A stretch of 59,642 nt of DNA from Chitinophagia bacterium (lineage in GTDB: Bacteria; Bacteroidota; Bacteroidia; Chitinophagales; Chitinophagaceae), in NCBI GenBank assembly GCA_021324175.1, contig JAJPJP010000377.1:1-59642 (forward strand), written 5' to 3'. The stretch's first letter is position 1; each line of letters begins with the position of its first letter. Both the position numbers and the translations under genes were made by a program. Below the pieces are notes generated by a model that saw nothing but the letters and a program-made list of their open reading frames with translations, was not told the origin of the DNA and made no database searches. Of this stretch, positions 25,564 through 34,410 are shown piece after piece.

Positions 25564-26970
25564 TTAACTTCTTTTTACCAATTGTGCGACGAGGTCAGCT
25601 TCGGTAGCTATTTTATTGCCGATAAAGACCGTTCCTCTCATTTCGCATATACCACGCCGTATGGGTGAAAGCAATTCGAGGCGGAGAATCATGGTGTCGC
25701 CGGGGACAACTTTTTGCTTGAATTTGCAATTGTCTATTTTGAGGAAATAGGTATCATAATCCCCGGGAGGCATGGCGTTGATTGCCAAAATTCCCCCGGT
25801 CTGCGCCAGCGATTCGATTTGCAGGACGCCGGGCATGACAGGGTTGCCCGGAAAATGCCCAACGAAAAATGGCTCGTTAAAAGTAATGTTCTTAATTCCG
25901 ACGATATGCTTGTCCGATAGTTCGATGATCTTGTCGACAAGCAGGAAGGGATAGCGATGGGGAAGCGTCTTTTCTATCTGCTGAGCCGAATAAATAGGCG
26001 GCTGGTTCGGATCGTACACGGGGACATTTTTCACATGCTTATTCTTCTTTAAATACTGTTTGATCTTTTTGGCGAAATCGACGTTGGTCGAGTGGCCCGG
26101 CCTGTTGGCAATGATGTGAGCTTTGATCGGGTAGCCTATGAGGGAAAGATCGCCAACGACATCGAGCAGCTTGTGTCGCGCAGGCTCATTAGGGTAGCGC
26201 AATTCAAGGTTGTTTAGGTAGCCTTCCGATTTGATTTCGATTTTATCACGTTTAAACACCTTCGCCAACCTTACCATTTCTTCTTCCGTCACGGGCTTGT
26301 CCACGACAACGATGGCGTTGTTCACGTCACCTCCTTTAATCAGGTTATTGTCCAGCAGGGTTTCCAATTCATGTAGAAAGCAAAAGGTCCGGCAGGGTGC
26401 GATCTCTTTTTTGAAATCCAGCATCGTTTTGAGGCCGGCGTGCTGTGTGCCGAGTACGGGGCTGTTAAAGTCGATCAGCGTCGTCACTTTGTATTCGATG
26501 GAAGGCATTGCCACCATCTCGACCCTTTTTACGTCGTCATAGTGCGAGATATTTGAGTCAATGCTGTACCAGGCTTTGGATGCATCCTGCTCAACCACGC
26601 CTGACTCCTCGATGATTTCCACAAAAGGCTGCGAGCTTCCATCGATAATCGGCATTTCAGGAGCGTTGATTTCTATGAGGCAATTATCGACGCCCATTCC
26701 AACCAGCGCGGCAAGTACGTGCTCTACAGTACTGACTTTCGTTCCATTGTCTTCAAGAGTCGTTCCGCGGGAGGTATCAGTGACCAGGTCGCAATCCGCC
26801 TTGATCACGGGCTGACCGGGAAGATCAACACGCTGAAACTGAAATCCGAATCCCGGATTGGCAGGTTTTAAGGTCATGTCCGCATTGATGCCCGTATGCA
26901 ATCCCGTGCCGGATATGCTGACCGCCGATGCCAATGTGTGCTGTTTATCCGGGTTAAAAATACTATCCAT
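25564..26970 (-). CDS. lpxC/fabZ: bifunctional LpxC deacetylase / FabZ 3-hydroxyacyl-ACP dehydratase
   Basis: A 468-residue fusion. Residues 1 to about 310 are LpxC, the zinc deacetylase of the second lipid A step, with zinc ligands in TVEHVLAAL and HKLLDVVGDL. From about 325 the protein continues as FabZ, the fatty-acid dehydratase, with LPHRYPFLLVDKI and the active-site GHFPGNPVMPGVLQIESLAQ. The fusion is common in Bacteroidota and couples lipid A and fatty-acid flux. Both halves look intact. It is followed by lpxA 139 nt later (using the ATG at 25424). A TATATTTG -7 element lies 21 nt before the start. Confidence 0.97.
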   Translation of the reverse strand: MDSIFNPDKQHTLASAVSISGTGLHTGINADMTLKPANPGFGFQFQRVDLPGQPVIKADCDLVTDTSRGTTLEDNGTKVSTVEHVLAALVGMGVDNCLIEINAPEMPIIDGSSQPFVEIIEESGVVEQDASKAWYSIDSNISHYDDVKRVEMVAMPSIEYKVTTLIDFNSPVLGTQHAGLKTMLDFKKEIAPCRTFCFLHELETLLDNNLIKGGDVNNAIVVVDKPVTEEEMVRLAKVFKRDKIEIKSEGYLNNLELRYPNEPARHKLLDVVGDLSLIGYPIKAHIIANRPGHSTNVDFAKKIKQYLKKNKHVKNVPVYDPNQPPIYSAQQIEKTLPHRYPFLLVDKIIELSDKHIVGIKNITFNEPFFVGHFPGNPVMPGVLQIESLAQTGGILAINAMPPGDYDTYFLKIDNCKFKQKVVPGDTMILRLELLSPIRRGICEMRGTVFIGNKIATEADLVAQLVKRS

Positions 26971-26990
26971 TCGATTTGATTAAGAGCCGA

Positions 26991-26998
26991 CAAATATA
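26991..26998 (-). promoter_or_regulatory. candidate -7 element for the lpxC/fabZ-lpxA-ABC run
   Basis: The minus strand reads TATATTTG, a full match to TAnnTTTG, ending 21 nt before the lpxC/fabZ start, in the 60-nt gap after the GroES-like gene. No -33 TTG is seen at the usual distance. Confidence 0.45.
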
Positions 26999-27030
26999 TG
27001 TCTTTGTTGCGGGTTCCTGTTGCTGGGAAG

Positions 27031-27402
27031 TCAAAGTTCCTCCTCGCGTTCAAGCATGAGGATCGCGCTTTGCGGAACGATAAAATATTTTTCGGATTCG
27101 TATAAGACTTCGGTTGCACCGCTGAGCAAAAAAATCGCGATGTCACCTTCCCTCGCCTGCAGCGGCACATACTTCACTTGTTCATCCTGGTTCTTCCAGG
27201 GTTCGTCGTCGACGGGCATCGGAATGGCGTATCCCGGTCCTGTTTTGATCACGTATCCCTGTTGGACTTTTTCTTTTTCGTGAACGCCCGGCGGAAGATA
27301 AAGCCCGCTGTCGGTTCGTTCATTGGGCTTTGAAAGACGGATCAAAACCCTGTCCCCGATGACGACCAGTTTTTTGAATTTATTGTCAGCTGTGATGTGC
27401 AT
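27031..27402 (-). CDS. GroES-like co-chaperonin family protein
   Basis: A 123-residue protein. The GroES/Cpn10 fold pattern is visible: VVIGDRVLIRLSKP, a mobile-loop-like stretch (ERTDSGLYLPPGVHEKEKVQQG), GYVIKTGPG and GDIAIFLL. It is longer than GroES (~95) and has an added acidic C-terminal end, and no groEL gene follows, so it is probably a diverged second copy rather than the main co-chaperonin. It may still dock a GroEL ring; this is not shown. The gene lies 60 nt before lpxC/fabZ on the same strand and is divergent from the response regulator. Confidence 0.82.
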   Translation of the reverse strand: MHITADNKFKKLVVIGDRVLIRLSKPNERTDSGLYLPPGVHEKEKVQQGYVIKTGPGYAIPMPVDDEPWKNQDEQVKYVPLQAREGDIAIFLLSGATEVLYESEKYFIVPQSAILMLEREEEL

Positions 27403-27431
27403 GGCCCGTTTTTCGCTTTGAAATGTGTTTG

Positions 27432-27439
27432 CAAAGTTA
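27432..27439 (-). promoter_or_regulatory. candidate -7 element for the GroES-like gene
   Basis: The minus strand reads TAACTTTG, matching TAnnTTTG, 30 nt before the start at 27402. Confidence 0.4.
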
Positions 27440-27585
27440 CTGCATCGCGCCAGATCTTACAGGAACGATTTGTCAAATCGCGCATATCTTCTTCAATTTC
27501 ATATAGAATAATTAACAAAATATTACACGCGAATGCATGGCTAGCCGCAAATGATTTAATTTTATTTGTACTAAAATAACGCAAC

Positions 27586-28296
27586 ATGGAAGGAAAAAAA
27601 CCCAAGATATTATTGTGTGAAGATGATCAGAACCTGGGGATGGTGCTAAAAAATTATCTCGAGCTCAATGATTTTGACGTGACACTGGAAAGAGACGGCC
27701 GACTCGGCCTGGCTGCGTTTCAACGTGAAAAATTTGAGCTCTGCCTGTTGGATATTATGATGCCGCACATGGACGGATTTACGCTTGCTGAGGAGATTCG
27801 CGACGTCGATCCCGATATCCCGCTTTTCTTTTTGAGCGCAAAGACAATGAAGGAAGACATCATCCAGGGCTACAAGCTGGGAGCTGACGATTACATTACC
27901 AAGCCATTTGACAGTGAAGTGCTGCTGCTGAAAATAAAGGCGATACTCAAGCGCAACGAAGACATCAACAAGGAATCAGAAAACAGGGAGTTCGACATGG
28001 GCTTCTATCATTTCAATCCAAAATTGAGGGAACTATCGCACAAGGGTCAGATGCAGACGCTCTCACCCAAGGAAAATGAACTCCTTAAAATGCTGGCAGA
28101 ACATATCAACGATCTTTTGCCCAGGGAACAGGCTTTGAAAAAAATCTGGGGCAGCGATACTTATTTCAATGGCAGGAGCATGGACGTGTATATTGCCAAA
28201 CTTCGCAAATACCTCAAAGACGATTCAAATATCGAAATTGTCAATATCCATGGAAATGGTTTCAGGCTGGTTGTCCAGGGATTGCCCGGCATTTGA
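27586..28296 (+). CDS. OmpR/PhoB-family response regulator
   Basis: A 236-residue protein. The receiver domain (residues ~7-120) has the acidic pair in LCEDD, the phospho-acceptor Asp56 in CLLDIMMPHMDG, and the conserved TKPF Lys. A winged-helix DNA-binding domain follows (about 135-230; TLSPKENELLKMLAEH and RSMDVYIAKLRKYL). It should bind promoters after phosphorylation. No histidine kinase gene is in the window, so it is an orphan here. The overall pattern is close to the RprY-like regulators of Bacteroidota. It converges on ruvB with 13 nt between the stops. Confidence 0.93.
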   Translation: MEGKKPKILLCEDDQNLGMVLKNYLELNDFDVTLERDGRLGLAAFQREKFELCLLDIMMPHMDGFTLAEEIRDVDPDIPLFFLSAKTMKEDIIQGYKLGADDYITKPFDSEVLLLKIKAILKRNEDINKESENREFDMGFYHFNPKLRELSHKGQMQTLSPKENELLKMLAEHINDLLPREQALKKIWGSDTYFNGRSMDVYIAKLRKYLKDDSNIEIVNIHGNGFRLVVQGLPGI

Positions 28297-28309
28297 ATCG
28301 CCCGTGATA

Positions 28310-29338
28310 TCAAAACAGGAGATTGTCTATTGATCCGCTCTTGTTTTTCCCGAGATGCTCATAGGCTTTCTCTGTGGCTTCACGGCCCCGCGGCGTGCGC
28401 TTTATAAATCCCTCCTGGATTAAAAACGGCTCATAAACTTCTTCCAGGGTACCTGCTTCTTCCGATACGGCCGTTGCAATCGTCGAGATGCCCACCGGGC
28501 CTCCTTTGAATTTTTCGATTATTGTCATCAGTATCCTGTTGTCCATGTCATCAAGGCCATGCTCGTCGACATTCAGGGCGTGCAGGCCATGGTGGGTGAT
28601 GGCCAGGTCGACTATGCCCGTAGAAAGCACTTGCGCGAAATCACGCACTCGCCGCAAGAGCCCATTGGCGATCCTGGGTGTGCCGCGGCTCCTTCGTGAA
28701 ATTTCCTGCGCCGCCTCGGAAGTAATTTTCGTGTTGAGAATTTTGGCAGACCGTTCGATGATCCGTTGCAATGTGCCAGATGAATAATATTCAAGCCTGG
28801 ACTTAATGGCAAAACGTGAGATGAGCGGGGCCGTTAGCAAACCGCTCCTGGTCGTCGCGCCCACCAGCGTAAAGGGATTTATTTTTATTTGAATACTGCG
28901 GGCGTTCGGTCCGGTATCAATCATGATATCGATCCGGAAATCTTCCATGGCCGCATAAAGATATTCCTCTACGACGGTGCTGAGCCGGTGAATCTCGTCG
29001 ATAAATAAGACATCGTTGGGTTCCAGGTTGGTGAGCAGGCCGGCCAGGTCCCCGGGTTTTTCAATGACGGGTCCGGAGGTTTCCTTAATGTTCACTCCCA
29101 ATTCGTTGGCCACGATGCGGCTGAGGGTGGTTTTCCCAAGTCCCGGCGGTCCGTGGAACAAAATATGATCAAGCGCTTCTCCCCGGAGTTTGGCGGCTTT
29201 GATAAAAATCTTCAGGTTGTCGATGATTTGGTTTTGGCCTTCGAATTCCCCCATCACTGCGGGGCGAATATTATTTTCGAATTCACGGTCGGACGGAGTA
29301 AGCAACGATTGGTTGGTATTCAGGTTGTCGTTTGACAT
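28310..29338 (-). CDS. ruvB: Holliday junction branch-migration helicase RuvB
   Basis: A 342-residue AAA+ protein of the standard RuvB length. Walker A is GPPGLGKTT, Walker B is LFIDEIHRL, sensor I is [17 protein letters not shown], and the C-terminal winged helix ([23 protein letters not shown]) is complete. RuvB drives branch migration of Holliday junctions with RuvA; RuvC, encoded at 43957, cleaves them. The ruvA gene is not in the window. A TACCTTTG -7 element ends 6 nt before the ATG. The gene is divergent from the F420-oxidoreductase-like gene. Confidence 0.97.
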   Translation of the reverse strand: MSNDNLNTNQSLLTPSDREFENNIRPAVMGEFEGQNQIIDNLKIFIKAAKLRGEALDHILFHGPPGLGKTTLSRIVANELGVNIKETSGPVIEKPGDLAGLLTNLEPNDVLFIDEIHRLSTVVEEYLYAAMEDFRIDIMIDTGPNARSIQIKINPFTLVGATTRSGLLTAPLISRFAIKSRLEYYSSGTLQRIIERSAKILNTKITSEAAQEISRRSRGTPRIANGLLRRVRDFAQVLSTGIVDLAITHHGLHALNVDEHGLDDMDNRILMTIIEKFKGGPVGISTIATAVSEEAGTLEEVYEPFLIQEGFIKRTPRGREATEKAYEHLGKNKSGSIDNLLF

Positions 29339-29343
29339 GAATC

Positions 29344-29351
29344 CAAAGGTA
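29344..29351 (-). promoter_or_regulatory. candidate -7 element directly before ruvB
   Basis: The minus strand reads TACCTTTG, matching TAnnTTTG, with its last base 6 nt from the ruvB ATG; a transcript from it would have no useful leader. Confidence 0.35.
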
Positions 29352-29456
29352 GACTAAAGGCCAGAACGGGAAAAATACGCTGTATCTTCGCAGTAGAACC
29401 CGCCGGGACCGAATCTCAATTGACAACTCACTTTTTAATCATCAAAATCACTTTGC

Positions 29457-30107
29457 ATGAAAGTAGGAATACTCGGATCAGGCGATGTGGGCCAAACCCT
29501 GGCTGCGGCATTCACGCAGGAAGGTTACAGCGTTTTGATGGGAACGCGCAACCCTGAAAAAAAAGAGATCAAAGAATTCAAAAAGGACAATCCGGCGATC
29601 GAAGTGGGCTCTTATGCCGATAGCGCCGCATTTGGAGACCTGCTGGTCCTGGCAATTCCCGGCTCGGCTACGGATGAAGTCATCAAGGCTGCGGGTAAAA
29701 ACAATTTCAAAGGGAAAGTAGTCATCGATGTATCCAATCCCATCAGCAAGGAGCCGCCCAAAGACGGCGTGCTGCGTTTTTTCACGGGACCAGGCGATTC
29801 GCTGATGGAAAGGACACAGAAGGCATTGCCGGAAGCGAGCCTGGTCAAAGCTTTCAACAGCGCAGGGAATACGCTGATGTATAAGCCAAAATTTAAAGAA
29901 GGGAAACCCACCATGTTCATTTGCGGCGACGATGACCGGGCCAAGCGCCTGGTAACCGAAATCCTGACTGCATTCGGATGGGAGACCGAGGATATGGGCA
30001 AATCCGGAGCAGCCGGCGCCATAGAATCCTTATGCATCTTATGGTGCATTCCCGGTTTTCTTCGTAACCAATGGTCGCATGCATTCAAATTGCTTAAGCC
30101 ATCATGA
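29457..30107 (+). CDS. NADPH-dependent F420 reductase-like oxidoreductase
   Basis: A 216-residue protein. An N-terminal Rossmann motif GILGSGDVGQTLAAAF with a following LMGTRNPEK (NADP-type) and a second motif VVIDVSNPIS fit the F420H2:NADP oxidoreductase-like family (F420_oxidored/NADP-binding). Coenzyme F420 is not expected in Bacteroidota, so the natural partner is likely another flavin or small metabolite. It is cytoplasmic, with no signal peptide. The 92 nt between this gene and the next hold nothing recognisable. Confidence 0.82.
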   Translation: MKVGILGSGDVGQTLAAAFTQEGYSVLMGTRNPEKKEIKEFKKDNPAIEVGSYADSAAFGDLLVLAIPGSATDEVIKAAGKNNFKGKVVIDVSNPISKEPPKDGVLRFFTGPGDSLMERTQKALPEASLVKAFNSAGNTLMYKPKFKEGKPTMFICGDDDRAKRLVTEILTAFGWETEDMGKSGAAGAIESLCILWCIPGFLRNQWSHAFKLLKPS

Positions 30108-30199
30108 ACAAGTACAACAGCTGCAGGCTTGTGAAAAAAAAACTTGCGGCCTAACAGCCAAAGTGCGGACCTTTGAATCGCATCAATTAACCAAAGGCT

Positions 30200-30487
30200 G
30201 TGACTACACTCGCGGATTTCAAAGCTTCTCTTTTGTCTGACCATCCCCCTGCCAATCTTTCCAATTACCTAAAAGCGCTTTGGTACGACGCTAAAGACAA
30301 CTGGGAGAAGGCTCATGATATCGCACAGAATATCGACGACAAAAACGGATCGATCATTCATGCCTACCTGCACCGGAAGGAAGGAGATCTTTGGAACGCG
30401 GAATATTGGTACCGCAAAGCCGGGAAATTGATGCCCGATGGCGATCTTCAGCAGGAATGGGATGAGATCGTGGAGGGATTCCTTTAG
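30200..30487 (+). CDS. small conserved hypothetical protein, TPR/Sel1-like
   Basis: A 95-residue helical protein starting at GTG 30200. The pattern ALWYDAKDNWEKAHDIAQ and YLHRKEGDLWNAEYWYRKAG looks like a pair of helix-turn-helix (Sel1/TPR-like) repeats. I recall relatives in several phyla, but no function is known. It follows the F420-reductase-like gene by 92 nt on the same strand. Its stop codon overlaps the convergent M23-like gene by 4 nt, so the two genes share their last bases. Confidence 0.75.
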   Translation: MTTLADFKASLLSDHPPANLSNYLKALWYDAKDNWEKAHDIAQNIDDKNGSIIHAYLHRKEGDLWNAEYWYRKAGKLMPDGDLQQEWDEIVEGFL

Positions 30488-31188
30488 ACGGCTACAAAAC
30501 TCTTCAGCCCGAGAATCTGATCGGGATCGGGGCAGTTATCCAGCCAGTGTTCCTTTTCGGAATACCTGCATACGCCGGGATAATCGCCATTCCAGTTCCC
30601 CAAATCACGGATGATTTGAAAATGAAGATGCGGAGGCCAGTTTCCGTTTTCGAAACGCATGCCGAATTCTGTAAAAACCTCGCCGCCAACAATCCTTTTA
30701 CCCTCGTAAAGATTCTTGAGTGAGTTTAAGCTGAGGTGCCCGTAAAGTGTATAAAAACTGAGGCCGTCGAGAATGTGCGTCAGGATGATTGTGGCGCCAT
30801 AGTCGCTTTCGTTGTTATTGAATGCAAAACTGTGAATGATGCCCTGCAGCGGGGCCATCACCCTTGTCCCGGCTGGCCCCCAGATATCCGTGCCCAGATG
30901 AAGCCGTCTGGGTTCTTCCCCCGAATCAAAGTGACGGCTTCGACCATAAAGCGTGCGATGCTCGCCATATCCGCCAATCCCATAGGCAGCGCCGCTTGTT
31001 GCCAGTTTTGTTTTGATATAAGTTGCAAACTTTTCTGTATCCGCAATATCAGCCGGCGTGAGATCAGGATTATTTTCCGTAAAATCGAGGCGTAGCAGGC
31101 TGTCCCTTGTCTCGTCAAATGGAACAACCCGTGAAAACTCATGGCGATGATCTTTCAGCACCGAATCCAGGCGAAGATTTGACGGCAT
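30484..31188 (-). CDS. M23-like (LytM) metallopeptidase
   Basis: A 234-residue protein. The zinc-site motifs of the M23 family are present: HLGTDIWGPAGTRVMAP (H-x3-D) and PHLHFQ (HxH), with a TLYGHLS core between. M23 enzymes cleave peptide bridges of peptidoglycan. There is no clear signal peptide or membrane segment, which is unusual for a wall enzyme, so the true start or a cytosolic or non-classical role remains open. It converges on the small TPR-like gene with a 4-nt stop overlap. Upstream, on the same strand, lies the tricorn-like protease gene, whose stop is 27 nt before this start. Confidence 0.85.
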   Translation of the reverse strand: MPSNLRLDSVLKDHRHEFSRVVPFDETRDSLLRLDFTENNPDLTPADIADTEKFATYIKTKLATSGAAYGIGGYGEHRTLYGRSRHFDSGEEPRRLHLGTDIWGPAGTRVMAPLQGIIHSFAFNNNESDYGATIILTHILDGLSFYTLYGHLSLNSLKNLYEGKRIVGGEVFTEFGMRFENGNWPPHLHFQIIRDLGNWNGDYPGVCRYSEKEHWLDNCPDPDQILGLKSFVAV

Positions 31189-31215
31189 GATCTAAAATTA
31201 GGCAAATCCCTGCCG

Positions 31216-34200
31216 TTATTTTGTTCCATGCAGGATTTCATCGACGGCGCGGTCGAGCTGCGGGTCGCGGTCGTTGATTTTGTCCTCAAAACTATTGACG
31301 ATCAGGATGTCTGGTTTGACGCCATTTTGTTCGATGTCCTTTCCTTCGAGCGTATAGCACCCCCATGATGGCAGCCGTATAAACGATCCATCAACCAGGC
31401 CGGCGCCGCTGGTGAAAATGATCCAGTGATAGGTTTCATTGCCAATAATTTTACCCAACCTGAGCGCCTTGAACCCCGAAGCCGTCATTTCGGCATCGCT
31501 CAGGCTTTGCTCGTTGACGAGCAGGACGATCGGCTTGTCACTCGGCGCGAAATTGGGCTGTGGAGTCAGTTTGCCACCGCGGTATTTCCACTGCAGGTAG
31601 GACCGCTGCGACAAGAACTGCAGTACTTCGTCATGGACATTTCCCCCGGTATTGTACCGAAGATCAAGGATCAGGCCCTGCTTGCCATTTAATTCTTCGG
31701 TCATGTGTACAATGAATTCTTCGAGTTCCCCCCTTCCCATATTCTTCATGCACGCATAGGCAATCCGGCCATTGCTTCGTTCATCCACGCGCCGATGATT
31801 CCTGCCGATCCACTCATCGTAGAGATCATTGAAAAGGCTGGCCTGCGGGTGGAGGCGTATCTCAAACGATTTACCCTGGCGGGAAAAAGTCAGCTTCAGT
31901 TCCTTGTCGATCGACGGCTCCGTGAAATAGTGATTCCTGTCGGCCTTCTTGTCGACCGCCACCCCGTTAACCTGGAGCAGCTCGTCACCCCGGCGTAGAT
32001 CAATTCCCTCTTTGTCGGCAGCCGAGCCGCGCAAAACATGGTCTACTTGATAGGGTTCATCGTTTTCAAACAGGATTCCCGTTTCCATCGTGCGGTTACT
32101 GAGCCTGATGTCCTCATCTGAGCCAAACGTAAAAAAACCCTGGTGAGATGAGTTTAACTCGCCGAGCATATCGTTGAGCAGGACGCGCACGTCAGCGCGA
32201 GTATTCAGGTAAGGAAGAAACCCTTTATAGTATTCCTCAATTTTTTTCCAATTCGCGCCATGGAAATTTTCGTCATAATAATTTTCATCCAGTTCCGCCC
32301 ATGCCTCTTCGAACATTTGCTTGAACTCTTCCAAAAGGTTACGTCGGAAAGTATAAGCAATGGAAACCTGATCCGCCTTGTTTGATTCCAGGTTGATCTT
32401 GTAAATATTTCCGTTGAACAGCGCAAAACATTTATCGGCGGTGCCCTCCACGTCAAAACCTCCTGCTTCAGCGCCATTTATTTTTTCTGTTTTATTTTGC
32501 TCGAATGGTTCGATTACCGTCTTCCACAACGCGGTCTTTCCCTGGTCGTGGTCGCTCCTGTAAATGACGTAAGTCTTTTTATCTTTTTGAAAAATGTTGA
32601 TGAGAATCTGCGTACCGAAATTGGGACTGATTTGTTCAATCCTGTCCATGATATGATCAGCGTCGATGACCACCGGGTGGATCGTGGAGTCTTTTTTCTC
32701 AGGCTTGAAAAGTTCCGCGTATTTTTCACTCCGAAATGGGTCATCCAGCTTCCGCAGTGGCAGCCTGTATATATGCGGCTCCTGCAGGCCTGTTGGGTAT
32801 GCCGGTCTTAACCGCGAAGATTCAAAATAGATATAGTTACCGTCCGGGCTCCACAGCGGGTCGGCTTCCGAAATCCCGGTATTTGTGAGGTCGACGGTCT
32901 TTCCTGAACGCAGGTCATGGACAAATATATCCTGTTCAAAACTCCGGAAGGCCGTGAAGCAAACGAAGTTTTCGTCCGGGGAAAACGACGGACCGGAATT
33001 CTGGAATGCCCAGATTTCGTCTTTCACGATGGCCCGGCTTTCCCAGGTTTTCAAATCGAGGACGCGCACTTCGTTACGACCGCTCAGGTAGACCGCCTTT
33101 GTCCTGGAATGGTTAAAGGCAATTGCCCGGTCATTGTCCTGGTCACTCGTGATTTGTTTGAGCGGTGCTCCGCCGTCTGCGCCCATCGTGTACCAATTGT
33201 AAAATCCGTTCAGCGTTTGATTGAACAAAAGGGTCTTGTTGTCGTCCAGCCATTTGACCTCGCTGACGCGTTCCGCTGAACCGCGATTGAGCTGCTGGAT
33301 GAATTTCCCTTCAGGATCACTGACAAAAATTTCGCCGCGCGAAACATAGGCCAGCTTTTTGCCGTCAGGCGATGGGTCAAAGGAACTGATATGCCCTTTG
33401 ACATCATAGTCGCTTTCCTCGGGAAGAACATCGTTCCGCAAAACGCCAGGGTTTAACTTCTCTGCTTTTTTCGCGGCGACATCGTAGATATAAAGCTGGT
33501 ATTCCTTTTCAAAAATCACCTTGCCGCCATTGGCGTTTACAATCGCATTCTTGATCGACACCGGGTAATCGGTTAGCGCCGTTTTCTTGCCATTGTCAAA
33601 GGTGTAGAGGTTGTACTCGCCGGTGCCTTCATCGGAAATAAAATAAATGTTTCCGTTCCTGTCCAGCGTTGCGCCGAAATCCTTCCCGATGTAGTCAGTG
33701 TACCGTTTATACTTCTTGGTCTTCAGGTTATAGGACTGGATATCGGGGTTGAAGGGTCCCTTATAATGCTTACGTTGCACCTGGCTGCTGCTTTCCCAGG
33801 TATCGTTAAAAAATATTTCACCGCTCGAAGGATGCTCAAACAGATTATGGTCGTAAAGAAAAAAATAATTGCCGAATACTCTTTGCGGTGTCCCCCCTTC
33901 GATGCTGACCTTGTACCCTGAAATCTGGCCCATTCGACCCGAAGTAAAATAAATGTATTTTGAGTCCCAGCTCCAGGAATTCACTTCGTCGCTGCTGCTG
34001 TGAAAGGTTAATTGCCTGATATCACCTCCGTCGACCGGCATCACATAAACGTCGGAATTGCCATACTGACGCCCGCTGAATGCTATCCATTTGCCATCAG
34101 GTGAAACCCTCGGGCTCGTTTCATAACCCTGCATGGCCGTCAGCCTCAAGGCCTGCCCCGTTTTCACGTCGGCTTTCCAGACGTCCCCTTCAAAACAGAA

Positions 34201-34317
34201 AATGGCGGTTTGTCCATCGGGGGTCAGGCAGGGGTTGGACAGGAAATAGGCATCCCTGGATTGGGAGAAGCCCAAAAAAGACAGCAACAAGCTCGCGGAA
34301 ACAAATAAGAATTTCAT
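31216..34317 (-). CDS. tricorn-like S41 protease, exported
   Basis: The start is placed at ATG 34317 (MKFLFVSASLLLSFLGFSQS), which gives a signal peptide; the upstream ATG at 34347 adds ten polar residues. The 1033-residue protein has WD40/TolB-like beta-propeller repeats in the first ~650 residues (SPDGKWIAFSGR, SPDEN), a PDZ domain (about 760-850) and a C-terminal S41 protease domain. Tricorn catalytic residues can be placed: the Ser-His of GELNSSHQG, the nucleophile in EQSLSDAEMTASG and the Glu of DIEQNGVKPDI. Tricorn degrades peptides left by other proteases. This copy is exported, unlike archaeal tricorn. leuS lies 93 nt upstream on the same strand. Confidence 0.92.
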   Translation of the reverse strand: MKFLFVSASLLLSFLGFSQSRDAYFLSNPCLTPDGQTAIFCFEGDVWKADVKTGQALRLTAMQGYETSPRVSPDGKWIAFSGRQYGNSDVYVMPVDGGDIRQLTFHSSSDEVNSWSWDSKYIYFTSGRMGQISGYKVSIEGGTPQRVFGNYFFLYDHNLFEHPSSGEIFFNDTWESSSQVQRKHYKGPFNPDIQSYNLKTKKYKRYTDYIGKDFGATLDRNGNIYFISDEGTGEYNLYTFDNGKKTALTDYPVSIKNAIVNANGGKVIFEKEYQLYIYDVAAKKAEKLNPGVLRNDVLPEESDYDVKGHISSFDPSPDGKKLAYVSRGEIFVSDPEGKFIQQLNRGSAERVSEVKWLDDNKTLLFNQTLNGFYNWYTMGADGGAPLKQITSDQDNDRAIAFNHSRTKAVYLSGRNEVRVLDLKTWESRAIVKDEIWAFQNSGPSFSPDENFVCFTAFRSFEQDIFVHDLRSGKTVDLTNTGISEADPLWSPDGNYIYFESSRLRPAYPTGLQEPHIYRLPLRKLDDPFRSEKYAELFKPEKKDSTIHPVVIDADHIMDRIEQISPNFGTQILINIFQKDKKTYVIYRSDHDQGKTALWKTVIEPFEQNKTEKINGAEAGGFDVEGTADKCFALFNGNIYKINLESNKADQVSIAYTFRRNLLEEFKQMFEEAWAELDENYYDENFHGANWKKIEEYYKGFLPYLNTRADVRVLLNDMLGELNSSHQGFFTFGSDEDIRLSNRTMETGILFENDEPYQVDHVLRGSAADKEGIDLRRGDELLQVNGVAVDKKADRNHYFTEPSIDKELKLTFSRQGKSFEIRLHPQASLFNDLYDEWIGRNHRRVDERSNGRIAYACMKNMGRGELEEFIVHMTEELNGKQGLILDLRYNTGGNVHDEVLQFLSQRSYLQWKYRGGKLTPQPNFAPSDKPIVLLVNEQSLSDAEMTASGFKALRLGKIIGNETYHWIIFTSGAGLVDGSFIRLPSWGCYTLEGKDIEQNGVKPDILIVNSFEDKINDRDPQLDRAVDEILHGTK

Positions 34318-34410
34318 CGTTGTTCGGTTTAAATGGGGAATGTACAAACGAATGCAATATTAGGACGAACCACTCATCCATTCCATGGAGGAACTCGCCG
34401 AAACGCAGGA

